A stretch of DNA of 5,289 nt from JBMNFB01 sp050949085 (GTDB lineage Bacteria > Bacillota > UBA994 > UBA5500). The DNA lies in the NCBI GenBank assembly GCA_050949085.1, contig JBMNFB010000008.1, positions 1-5,289 of the forward strand, given 5' to 3'. The notes beneath the pieces are model-generated. The model worked only from the letters and a program-made list of their open reading frames with translations. It searched no databases and had not been told where the DNA came from. Of the stretch, positions 1 to 5,289 are shown piece after piece. Position 1 is the stretch's first letter. Every line of letters begins with the position of its first letter. The position numbers were made by a program, and so were the translations under genes.

Positions 1-76
1 GCAGGGCGAGAATAGCCAGCCCGATCAGTAGTTCAATTAGCGTAAAGCCTTCCCGGCTTTGTGGCACGCTGCTCAT
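1..76 (-). CDS. Type IV prepilin (N-terminal fragment, runs off the window)
   Basis: The first 25 codons of a prepilin are visible; the gene continues past the left edge. The start is the ATG at 76-74, preceded by AGGGG (90-86) with a 9-base spacer. The leader is MSSVPQSREG with a Gly at position 10. It is followed by the classical prepilin motif FTLIELLIGLAILAL: Phe at mature +1, Glu at mature +5 and the start of the hydrophobic N-terminal helix. This is the class III signal cut and N-methylated by PilD-type peptidases, so the product is a pilin or pseudopilin subunit. It lies 62 bases downstream of the PilX-like gene in the same operon. Whether it is a major pilin or another minor pilin cannot be told, because the globular domain is outside the window. 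Confidence 0.93.
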   Translation of the reverse strand, partial: MSSVPQSREGFTLIELLIGLAILAL

Positions 77-138
77 GAAAGGGCACCCCTGCTAAAGCGT
101 TATCACATACACGAAGAACTGGTCGCTCGAGAAGAGCG

Positions 139-1254
139 CTATTTGTCGTCGACATCGTTGCTCCAGGTCTGTTGACCAAACTGATAGCCACCAGCCCCTG
201 CCCCAAAGACTTCCTCAGAATACTCAAATCTCGTCTTGTTGGCGTTGGGTAACTGTTTCTTGTCTTTAGCCGCCAGTTCCCGGACAACGACGGCACCCTG
301 GTGCACAATATGGTTGGCGTTATTTCCTAGTTCTAGCGTAGCTTTCGGAGCATACAGCAGCGTCCTGTTCGCCACAGGCCCCGTACTACCGTCGCCTTGC
401 TCAATACTGATGAGGTCACCATCACAAACGATCTCAACAGTCGCCTGAGGGGAGACAGATGTGAGGGTAGATTTCTTGCCGACAGCGATGTAGCCCTTTA
501 CATAAATGACCAGGGTCCCAGACCCAGTCACCTCGATAGTGCCGTCGTCCAGATCAATGTGATCAAACACAACAACCGTGACACGATTGCTCTGGGTGTT
601 AATCGTGAGATGTTTGCGACCCGATAGGTCCAGCCCGTCATAGTATCCGTCATTCTCGATATAGCGGTTATCAGGAATCGGGCGCTGTTCTCCCAGGTCT
701 GGGAGCTCGATGGGGCCATAGAAGTCATCAAACAAGGCGGGGTCGCCGATCGGGCCAATAATCTCTCCGCTCTTCCCAAGTTTTCCGTCATCAATCAGCC
801 CATTATCCTCTTGCACATGCAAAGCATGCATTGCCGCTTCGGCTGGGATGCCAGACGCTGATATATACCCGCCGGCAAAGACATCAAAAGACGTCTTCAC
901 AGACCTGGCTACGTGCGTGCCAACCCGCCCAGTCGACCTGATCGTCACCCTGAACCTGCCATCCGCATCGGGATCCGAATATGTCGCGGTGGCGTCGTAT
1001 CTCCCGTTTCCCATTGCACCAGAAACGGGGGCTGGGGCAGTGGCACTCCCGGCGCTAAGCTCGCTGATCACTTCCTGCTGACAGTGCTTCAGCCCTGCCT
1101 CGGCCAGATAGAAGGCCTGGGCAGCGAGCTGGGCGTTGATGCTCGCCCGATACTCCACCGTCGCCGCCTGCAGAACGGGAACGGCAACGAGCAGCAGCAG
1201 TGCGAGAAGGATCAGTACACCGGCCAGAATGCTGCCTTTCTGGTTCACCGGCAT
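139..1254 (-). CDS. PilX-like minor prepilin with large beta-rich (DUF7305-like) extracellular domain
   Basis: A 371-residue surface pilin-like protein. The leader is MPVNQKG, then a hydrophobic helix (about 8-30). A PilX_N-type stretch follows, with the characteristic AQAFYLAEAGL (45-55). Residues 84-123 resemble the usual short beta segment of this family (RFRVTIRSTGRVG). Residues about 205-345 are rich in short beta strands (TVVVF, GTLVIYVKGYIAVG, LLYAPKATLEL, GAVVV), like the DUF7305 domain often fused to PilX-type N-termini; a beta-helix or solenoid fold is inferred. The residue at mature +5 is Gly, not Glu, as in GspK/PilX-type tip pilins. Cysteines 58 and 277 are the only ones. The start is the ATG at 1254-1252, overlapping the pilO stop by one base (TGATG). 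The GTG just upstream is in frame but sits inside the GAGGTG sequence. The C-terminal half is lower in G+C than neighbouring genes. Likely role: adhesin or tip component of the pilus, by family analogy. Confidence 0.82.
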   Translation of the reverse strand: MPVNQKGSILAGVLILLALLLLVAVPVLQAATVEYRASINAQLAAQAFYLAEAGLKHCQQEVISELSAGSATAPAPVSGAMGNGRYDATATYSDPDADGRFRVTIRSTGRVGTHVARSVKTSFDVFAGGYISASGIPAEAAMHALHVQEDNGLIDDGKLGKSGEIIGPIGDPALFDDFYGPIELPDLGEQRPIPDNRYIENDGYYDGLDLSGRKHLTINTQSNRVTVVVFDHIDLDDGTIEVTGSGTLVIYVKGYIAVGKKSTLTSVSPQATVEIVCDGDLISIEQGDGSTGPVANRTLLYAPKATLELGNNANHIVHQGAVVVRELAAKDKKQLPNANKTRFEYSEEVFGAGAGGYQFGQQTWSNDVDDK

Positions 1255-1814
1255 CACCTCGCAAAGGGATTCATCCGCGGATAGGCAGTAGCCGCGCCGC
1301 CATCTGAATCACCGCGCGTAAGATCAATCTTCAGCTCCAGGCGAAAGCCAGCGCTGGTGGCGGTCAGATTCAGCGACTGGGGCAGCAGATTGGGACACTG
1401 CTCCAGTTGCTCTACCAACCATCGTCCGGCGGCATAACTGTCCAGCAGCAGGTTGAGGCTGAGCTGCTCAGCCGCCAGATCCAGATGAAGGATCTGACCC
1501 CCAACCTGCCCCACCAGGGCATGCAGATAGTTGAGCAGATCCTGATCAGAACTGAGCTGATCGAGGGACGCCCTGATCTCCTGGATCTCGACCTGCAGGG
1601 CAGTGATGGCGGCAGCCCGCTCGCTGTCGGTGCGCGCCCACTGCTGACGCTGGGCCAGCTGGGTCTCGGCGGCAGCCAGATCTGCCTTGAGGCTGGCGAG
1701 GGCCTCGTTGAAGGGCGAGAAGAGCAACACGAACCAGCCCATCCCGATCATCAGTGCCAACAGCACCCAGATGAGAAAAACCTCCCGTGCAGAAAGCTCC
1801 CAGCGGTTACTCAT
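1254..1814 (-). CDS. pilO: PilO-like type IV pilus inner-membrane assembly protein
   Basis: A 186-residue bitopic membrane protein. It has a short cytoplasmic N-terminus (1-11), one transmembrane helix (about 12-33), a long Ala/Gln/Leu-rich coiled coil (about 36-92) and a C-terminal alpha/beta domain (about 93-166) of the ferredoxin-like type seen in PilO and GspM. The sequence itself is weakly conserved, so the call rests on architecture and on its place straight after PilM and PilN. In known systems PilO pairs with PilN through these coiled coils and aligns the assembly platform. The ATG overlaps the pilN stop (ATGA), which suggests translational coupling. The G-rich end of pilN (G run at 1825-1819) supplies the ribosome-binding region. 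The last 18 residues are a polar tail. A GspM-like label would be equally fair. Confidence 0.85.
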   Translation of the reverse strand: MSNRWELSAREVFLIWVLLALMIGMGWFVLLFSPFNEALASLKADLAAAETQLAQRQQWARTDSERAAAITALQVEIQEIRASLDQLSSDQDLLNYLHALVGQVGGQILHLDLAAEQLSLNLLLDSYAAGRWLVEQLEQCPNLLPQSLNLTATSAGFRLELKIDLTRGDSDGGAATAYPRMNPFAR

Positions 1815-2350
1815 GGCTCCCCCCCTCCCTGGTAGCGAAATGAGACGCCAAAACTATAGTATTCCTGTCCCGTGAGGCTGATGGCACCGACACTCACATC
1901 GACCAAACGCTCCGCCTGCAGCAGATTGGTCTGAAACTGGCCGATGGCCGGCAGTGTCGTGCTCTGGCAGGACAGATCGACCTGGTCACCGTCCAGCCGA
2001 ACGGAGCTGACAACAATCTCCGGCGGCGTCAGGCTGGCCAGCAGATCGAGGGGTTCGCTCATCTGCCGAACGGTATTCGTCTCCACCAGCTGGCGCAACT
2101 GCTGCTGAGTAGCAGCCAGCTGCTGGTGTTCAGTCACGCGCTGCGCCACCGGCTCCAGTGCAGCAACCTGCTGCTGCACCTCAGTCAATTGCTCCTCAAG
2201 AGTCTGCCTGAAGTAATATTGCCCAGCGCTGACTCCCCCCAGCAACAGGATCCAGATGAGGACACCGCCCAGCAGCAGACGCAGGCGCGAAGCCCGCAGC
2301 CGCTCGCGGCGCAATTCTCGCGGATCGGGCAGCAGGTTAACTGGTTGCAT
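1811..2350 (-). CDS. pilN: PilN type IV pilus inner-membrane assembly protein
   Basis: A 179-residue protein that begins MQPVNLLPDP. This matches the conserved N-terminal (I/V)NLLP motif by which PilN docks into a groove of PilM. A basic stretch (RELRRERLRASRLR, 11-24) precedes one transmembrane helix (about 25-46). A Gln-rich coiled coil follows (about 50-92), then an alpha/beta domain (about 100-173) of the PilN/GspL-C type. The ATG lies inside the end of pilM, giving a 14-base overlap; the pilM codons carry a GGGGAGG ribosome site about 9 bases upstream. The last codons (QGGGEP) contain a seven-G run next to the pilO start. Role by family: it links cytoplasmic PilM to PilO and to the extracytoplasmic part of the pilus machine. 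Confidence 0.93.
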   Translation of the reverse strand: MQPVNLLPDPRELRRERLRASRLRLLLGGVLIWILLLGGVSAGQYYFRQTLEEQLTEVQQQVAALEPVAQRVTEHQQLAATQQQLRQLVETNTVRQMSEPLDLLASLTPPEIVVSSVRLDGDQVDLSCQSTTLPAIGQFQTNLLQAERLVDVSVGAISLTGQEYYSFGVSFRYQGGGEP

Positions 2351-3437
2351 CAGCCATCACCTCCCCTAGCGCCAGGCCAATGGCCACGGCCAGCACCGGC
2401 CCTTGCTCCTGGGCCAGCTCCGCATCTCGCGTAAGCTCCAGCTGGGCGCAGGGATTGCCCAGCCTGATCTCGGGTGGCTCCAGGCTCAGGCGAGTAAACA
2501 TCTCGCCAATATTGCGCTCAAGAGCCGCCTGCAGGCCCAGCAGCCGCGCGCCCCCACCGACCAGCGCGACCTGATGGATAGGCGCCTCGCGGTGTTCGAT
2601 CTGGTAATACTCCAGCGAAAGGATCACCTGATTCATCCAGCGCTGCATGACTGGATCGACGGCAGCGTGGATGGGCGAACCGGCAACGATGCCATATTGT
2701 CGCTTCAGCGCTTCAGCTTCCTCCCACTCCACCTGCTGATCCCGGGCGATGGCTTCGGTCAAATCCTTGCCGCCGAGATCGATCACCCGCACCAACTGCA
2801 GTTGGTCGCCATGGAAGATGCTCAGGTTGCTAGTCCCCGCCCCCAGATCGAGGATGAGCACCGTCTCGTCGGCAGCCGTCTGGGGTACCCCGTCGCTCAG
2901 CCGCAGCGAACGCAGCGCTGCAAGCGGCTCGATATCGACCCGCAGCGTCTGGATGCGGTTTTCGCGCAGCAACTCCACCAGCTCCAGAATCGGCTGCCGG
3001 GGCGAACCGACGAGAAAGACTGACATCTGGTTGTCTGGCAGCTCATCAATAATCCGAAAATCGACGGCCAGGCGCTGAGCGGGCATGCCGAAATAGCGGT
3101 CGGCCTGCAGCTGGAGCACCTGGCGAAACTCATCTGCCGGCATCCGGGGCACCCTGATCTGGCGCACCACCAGGCTCTGGCCGGTCAGTGCCGTAGAGAT
3201 TGCGAGACTGCTGGCGCCAAACTCCCGGCGGATCTCACTGAGAGCAGCCGTAAGCCTGGCTCGATCCTGAATGACGCCATTGACGATGGCCGACGTCGGC
3301 GTCGCCTTCACCAGAAAACGCCCCAGCTGCAGCCGATTTGCCCGGGTGTCGTGAATCAATTCCACCAGCTTCATGGTGCCGTTACCCAGATCCAGGCCGT
3401 AATGTTTCTTTAGCCGCTTGTGGCGAAACAGGCTCAT
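2337..3437 (-). CDS. pilM: PilM, actin-like cytoplasmic ATP-binding pilus assembly protein
   Basis: A 366-residue protein of the FtsA/PilM actin-like superfamily, a normal length for the family. The phosphate-1 loop is GLDLGNGTMKLVEL (14-27), with Asp16. VDIEPLAAL (168-175 region) is the family's conserved segment between subdomains. The phosphate-2 loop is LDLGAGTSNLSI (196-207), with Asp197. The adenosine motif is VALVGGGARLLGL (290-302). There is no membrane segment, so it is cytoplasmic. PilM binds the N-terminus of PilN and couples the cytoplasmic motor side to the membrane platform. The start is the ATG at 3437, with GGGGG (3449-3445) seven bases upstream. It lies 20 bases after the stop of the GspJ-like gene and overlaps pilN by 14 bases. 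All nucleotide-binding motifs are intact and I see no frame problem. Confidence 0.96.
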   Translation of the reverse strand: MSLFRHKRLKKHYGLDLGNGTMKLVELIHDTRANRLQLGRFLVKATPTSAIVNGVIQDRARLTAALSEIRREFGASSLAISTALTGQSLVVRQIRVPRMPADEFRQVLQLQADRYFGMPAQRLAVDFRIIDELPDNQMSVFLVGSPRQPILELVELLRENRIQTLRVDIEPLAALRSLRLSDGVPQTAADETVLILDLGAGTSNLSIFHGDQLQLVRVIDLGGKDLTEAIARDQQVEWEEAEALKRQYGIVAGSPIHAAVDPVMQRWMNQVILSLEYYQIEHREAPIHQVALVGGGARLLGLQAALERNIGEMFTRLSLEPPEIRLGNPCAQLELTRDAELAQEQGPVLAVAIGLALGEVMADATS

Positions 3438-3457
3438 TTTCTTGCCCCCATCAAATC

Positions 3458-3964
3458 TTAATCACCAGCGTTGCGCAACACTACGCTGGTCCTGAGGATA
3501 ATCGGCAAACCCCGTTCAACGCCCGGGATATCATCCCTGGACACCATCACGATGGTGACCAGGCCGCTGCTCTGGTCGTAGCCAACCTGAAGCTGGTCGA
3601 TCTGGGAACAGATCGGACCGCTGGGATAGCGGGTCCAGATCGAGTTGCCATTGAGGCCGAACTCGAAGGGTTCGCTGCGCTCCGGGATATTCACCGCCAC
3701 CTTACCCACCTCGTCCCGCACCTCCAGCAGGCTGCCGTCCAGCGGCAGCCCCGGATAGGTCAGCGATGTGCCACGGCGCAGCTGGCCGACGATAGCATCC
3801 AGAGCATACCGCATCGCATCCTGCTGCTCGATCAGGCGCAGGTTCTGCGTCGTGGAACGCATCAGACCAGCGGTGACGCCACCGATGGCGGTGACGAGGA
3901 GAACGGCGATGGCGACGACCACCAGCATCTCCACCAGCGTGAAACCGCCGCGATCGCAGGTCAT
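3458..3964 (-). CDS. GspJ/PilW-like minor prepilin
   Basis: A 168-residue prepilin. The leader is MTCDRGG, then FTLVEMLVVVAIAVLLVTAI with cleavage expected between Gly7 and Phe8 and Glu12 at mature +5. The hydrophobic helix runs to about residue 34. Next comes an amphipathic segment (RLIEQQDAMRYALDAIVGQLRRG, 43-65) typical of PulJ/PilW/ComGF-type pseudopilins, which usually have a helix of this kind after the pilin stalk. The C-terminal part (about 76-166) is beta-rich with no motif I can name. The ATG overlaps the upstream GspI-like stop (ATGA), so the two are probably translated together and may interact as GspI and GspJ do. Cysteines are at 3 (leader) and 119. The exact minor-pilin class is inferred from order and architecture; that it is a prepilin is clear. 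Confidence 0.9.
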   Translation of the reverse strand: MTCDRGGFTLVEMLVVVAIAVLLVTAIGGVTAGLMRSTTQNLRLIEQQDAMRYALDAIVGQLRRGTSLTYPGLPLDGSLLEVRDEVGKVAVNIPERSEPFEFGLNGNSIWTRYPSGPICSQIDQLQVGYDQSSGLVTIVMVSRDDIPGVERGLPIILRTSVVLRNAGD

Positions 3965-4332
3965 GGGTTAACACCGCCTGTAGCGACCGCCCGGTAGGTT
4001 ACGATCTGCAGCGACTGCGGTCGGCCCTGATATTCCCACGAGACGGTGACGACTAGCTGCTGCAGCCCGTCGACCCCGCCCCCCTCGCCTGCTGGTTCAT
4101 CCCAGGAACACGCATAGGGTGAATCGGGATCGGCCAGCTCCGGACTCACACCAGCCAGCCGCTGCTCGATGATGCTCTCAGCCAGCCGCAAGGCGCCGGT
4201 CCGCAGCCTGGCCTGCGTGTTGAGACTGACGGTCTGGGCCACGAGGCCGAAGCCAGCCGCCACCACCAGGGTGAGAATCCCCAGGGCGACCAGCACCTCC
4301 ACCAGTGTGAATCCACTCTCGGCCGACTTCAT
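3961..4332 (-). CDS. GspI/PilV-like minor prepilin
   Basis: A short prepilin of 123 residues. The leader MKSAESG is followed by FTLVEVLVALGILTLVVAAG, with cleavage expected after Gly7 and Glu12 at mature +5. ESGFTLVEVLVALGIL plus a short protein with ALRLAESIIEQRL (47-59) is typical of the GspI/PilV class. The C-terminal domain is a small beta-rich unit ending in QQLVVTVSWEY (91-101) and LQIVTYRAV, also usual for GspI. I chose the ATG at 4332 because GGAGG (4345-4341) lies 8 bases before it. An in-frame GTG at 4341 would add three residues (reading MKSMKS), but it overlaps that ribosome site. The gene follows the two hairpins after pilD and overlaps the GspJ-like gene by four bases. Confidence 0.91.
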   Translation of the reverse strand: MKSAESGFTLVEVLVALGILTLVVAAGFGLVAQTVSLNTQARLRTGALRLAESIIEQRLAGVSPELADPDSPYACSWDEPAGEGGGVDGLQQLVVTVSWEYQGRPQSLQIVTYRAVATGGVNP

Positions 4333-4340
4333 CGATTTCA

Positions 4341-4345
4341 CCTCC
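4341..4345 (-). promoter_or_regulatory. Ribosome-binding site deciding the GspI-like start
   Basis: GGAGG on the minus strand with an 8-base spacer to the ATG at 4332. It overlaps the alternative in-frame GTG at 4341-4339, which therefore has no usable ribosome site of its own. This fixes the start at the ATG. Confidence 0.75.
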
Positions 4346-4363
4346 AGCGTGCTTCTGGTAAAG

Positions 4364-4394
4364 AGCGGGCGAGAACAACGCTGTCTCGCCCGCT
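4364..4394 (-). promoter_or_regulatory. Strong stem-loop between pilD and the minor-pilin genes
   Basis: A perfect 11-base-pair inverted repeat: AGCGGGCGAGA (4364-4374) pairs with TCTCGCCCGCT (4384-4394) across a 9-base loop. It lies 35 bases after the pilD stop and ends about 19 bases before the GspI-like ribosome site. On the transcribed strand the stem is followed by CTTTACC, not a proper U-tract, so it is at best a weak intrinsic terminator. An attenuator, an mRNA-processing site or a 3'-end stabilising hairpin that lowers expression of downstream genes relative to upstream ones is more likely. The function is inferred. Confidence 0.5.
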
Positions 4395-4403
4395 GAGAAG
4401 CCA

Positions 4404-4421
4404 GGCTGGCGCTAGCCAGCC
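4404..4421 (-). promoter_or_regulatory. Second stem-loop just after the pilD stop
   Basis: A perfect 7-base-pair inverted repeat, GGCTGGC (4404-4410) and GCCAGCC (4415-4421), with a 4-base loop. It begins 7 bases after the pilD stop codon and is separated from the larger stem-loop by 9 bases. No T-run follows it. Together the two stems fill about half of the only sizeable gap between genes in the window. A role in RNA stability or partial termination is inferred from position only. Confidence 0.4.
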
Positions 4422-4428
4422 AACTGTG

Positions 4429-5164
4429 TCAAAGATACAACCCGAGATACCACTGGGCCATCTCCGCCCCCCAGAGCATCGCCAGGTAGCCACCCAGCGC
4501 CAGAAAGGGGCCGAAGGGGATGGCCGTCTTGCGGCTGACCCGCCGACTCGCCAGCAGCACCACAGAAACGAGGGCGCCGGCCAGGACGGCGATGGCCAGG
4601 GCCAGCAGCAGATGCTTCCAGCCCAGGACGACGCCCAGCAGCCCCACCAGCCGCACATCTCCCCCCCCGAGGCCGCCGCGGCTGAGCAGGTAGAGCAGAT
4701 AGAATGCCCCATACCCCAGCAGCCCGCCCAGCAGCCATTCGCTCCAGGGCCAGCCGACATAGAGGTTATAGATGATCGCCCAGGCTGCCCCGCCAGCCAC
4801 CAGCCCGGTGGGAATCAGCAGCGTGTCCAGATCGATGAAGCTGATGACGATGAGCAGCAGCGTCAGCCCGCCAAAATAGACGAACTGCAGCGACCAGCCG
4901 AAGCGCCGGTAGACCAGCCAGAGCAAGCCCGCCGTCAGCAGCTCCACCAGCGGGTAGCGCCAGGGGATGGGCTGTCCACAATGCCGACAGCGCCCCCGCT
5001 GCCGGAGCCAGCTGAGCACCGGGATCAGCTCCAGGGGCCTCAGCCGCGCCTCGCACTGGGGGACAGTGCGAGGGCGGATAGGCAATAGACTCCCCCCGCG
5101 GAATGCGATAGATGCAGACGTTGAGGAAGGAGCCGAGGGTGAGGAAGAGTGGTAGACACAGCAT
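4429..5164 (-). CDS. pilD: Prepilin peptidase / N-methyltransferase (PilD), with a +1 frameshift near the N-terminus
   Basis: A polytopic membrane aspartyl protease (A24 family) that cuts prepilin leaders and methylates the new N-terminus. The reading frame is split. From the ATG at 5164 one frame gives the family N-terminus, GSFLNVCIYRIPRGES (11-26) and SHCP (32-35). From about 5062 the next frame carries on with QCEARLRPLELIPVLSWL and all the rest. Removing one G from the five-G run at 5062-5058 joins them into 244 residues, near the family's usual length. The restored protein has the two zinc-knuckle pairs C34/C37 and C59/C62, the WRYPLVELLT motif, FIDLD (Asp111/Asp113), GGGD (Asp169) and IPFGPFLALG, with several hydrophobic segments. 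The start is fixed by an in-frame TAG two codons upstream and GAGGGG (5178-5173) 8 bases before the ATG. The frameshift may be a sequencing error, phase variation or a real lesion. Confidence 0.9.
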
Positions 5165-5180
5165 ACCCTATGCCCCTCGC

Positions 5181-5289
5181 TTAGGACCCAGGTTCGGTAT
5201 CAGTTGGGGTGCCGAAACTGACTTTTCCCTCGTGGTCCACTACGAGGCCATCCAACGAACCGTCACCGTCCTCACCTCAGAGACGTTCC
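5181..5289 (-). CDS. Possible C-terminal tail of an upstream pilin-like gene (partial, uncertain)
   Basis: From 5276 down to the TAA at 5183-5181 an open frame encodes 31 residues starting GEDGDGSLDGLVVD and ending TEPGS. The stop lies 16 bases before the pilD start, the tight spacing expected inside this operon. The composition (Gly/Asp-rich turn, then short strands LVVD and KVSFG) would suit the end of a secreted pilin; pilins commonly sit upstream of pilD in such loci. However, a TGA at 5279-5277 interrupts this frame ten bases from the window edge, so it needs a frameshift or base error there to join anything. A different frame is open from the edge to a TAG at 5242-5240. Too little is present to name the product, and it may not be a gene end at all. 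Confidence 0.35.

Noticed and set aside
124..138. Small inverted repeat (CGCTC / GAGCG) right after the PilX-like stop
   Set aside because: Only 5 base pairs with a 5-base loop and no T-run; too weak to call a terminator, and another pilin start follows 62 bases downstream.
77..138. Possible promoter before the left-edge prepilin (GATAAC at 104-99 as a -10-like box)
   Set aside because: No convincing -35 element at the right spacing; the gap is short and the gene is more simply read as part of the operon.
1255..1257. GTG as start of the PilX-like gene, one codon before the ATG
   Set aside because: It is part of the GAGGTG stretch that would serve as ribosome site, and the ATG overlapping the pilO stop gives the usual coupled arrangement. 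The prepilin leader is sound either way, so the difference is one residue.
913..1284. Plus-strand open frame (123 codons) opposite the 5' part of the PilX-like gene
   Set aside because: Shadow of the prepilin gene and the pilO end; composition is not protein-like.
2403..3023. Plus-strand open frame (206 codons) opposite pilM
   Set aside because: Lies wholly antisense to a gene whose three nucleotide-binding motifs are intact; low-complexity composition and no domain.
4426..5088. Long plus-strand open frame (220 codons) opposite pilD
   Set aside because: It is the antisense of the prepilin peptidase coding region, is dominated by Gln/Pro/Ala as expected of a G+C-rich shadow, and has no recognisable domain.

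Overview
This window is part of one minus-strand operon for a type IV pilus (type II secretion-like) machine. All the convincing genes are read from the high-coordinate end to the low one. In transcription order they are: a possible C-terminal tail of an upstream pilin-like gene (5181-5289, tentative); prepilin peptidase pilD (4429-5164, interrupted by one frameshift); a GspI/PilV-like minor prepilin (3961-4332); a GspJ/PilW-like minor prepilin (3458-3964); the cytoplasmic actin-like protein PilM (2337-3437); the inner-membrane proteins PilN (1811-2350) and PilO (1254-1814); a PilX-like minor prepilin with a large beta-rich extracellular domain (139-1254); and the first 25 codons of another prepilin that runs off the left edge (1-76). 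No RNA gene, insertion sequence, CRISPR array or integration site is visible. The plus strand carries no convincing gene.

Organism: sampled 60-base blocks run from about 50 to 70 percent G+C. PilM, PilN and PilO are followed directly by pilin genes, with no pilP or outer-membrane secretin pilQ in the window. That arrangement, with pilD next to the minor pilins and a PilX-like DUF7305-type protein, suits a Gram-positive-type (Bacillota, Clostridia-like) type IV pilus locus. It cannot be pinned to a genus, and a diderm with pilQ elsewhere is not excluded.

How the genes work together: PilD is the membrane aspartyl protease that cuts prepilin leaders after the conserved Gly. Four prepilin-type substrates are visible: the GspI-like, GspJ-like and PilX-like proteins and the left-edge pilin. 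By analogy with GspI/J/K, the first three could form the initiating and tip complex of the fibre. PilM, PilN and PilO form the inner-membrane platform, PilM binding the short cytoplasmic N-terminus of PilN. The motor ATPases (PilB/PilT), the platform protein PilC and probably the major pilin would be expected outside the window, most likely upstream.

Overlapping or closely spaced starts and stops (ATGA at two junctions, a 14-base overlap at pilM/pilN, TGATG at pilO/pilX-like) point to translational coupling. The exception is the 96-base gap after pilD, which holds two tandem perfect stem-loops. The main oddities are the pilD frameshift, which falls inside a zinc-knuckle CxxC motif in a G run, further G runs in pilD and at the pilN/pilO junction, and the lower G+C of the PilX-like gene.
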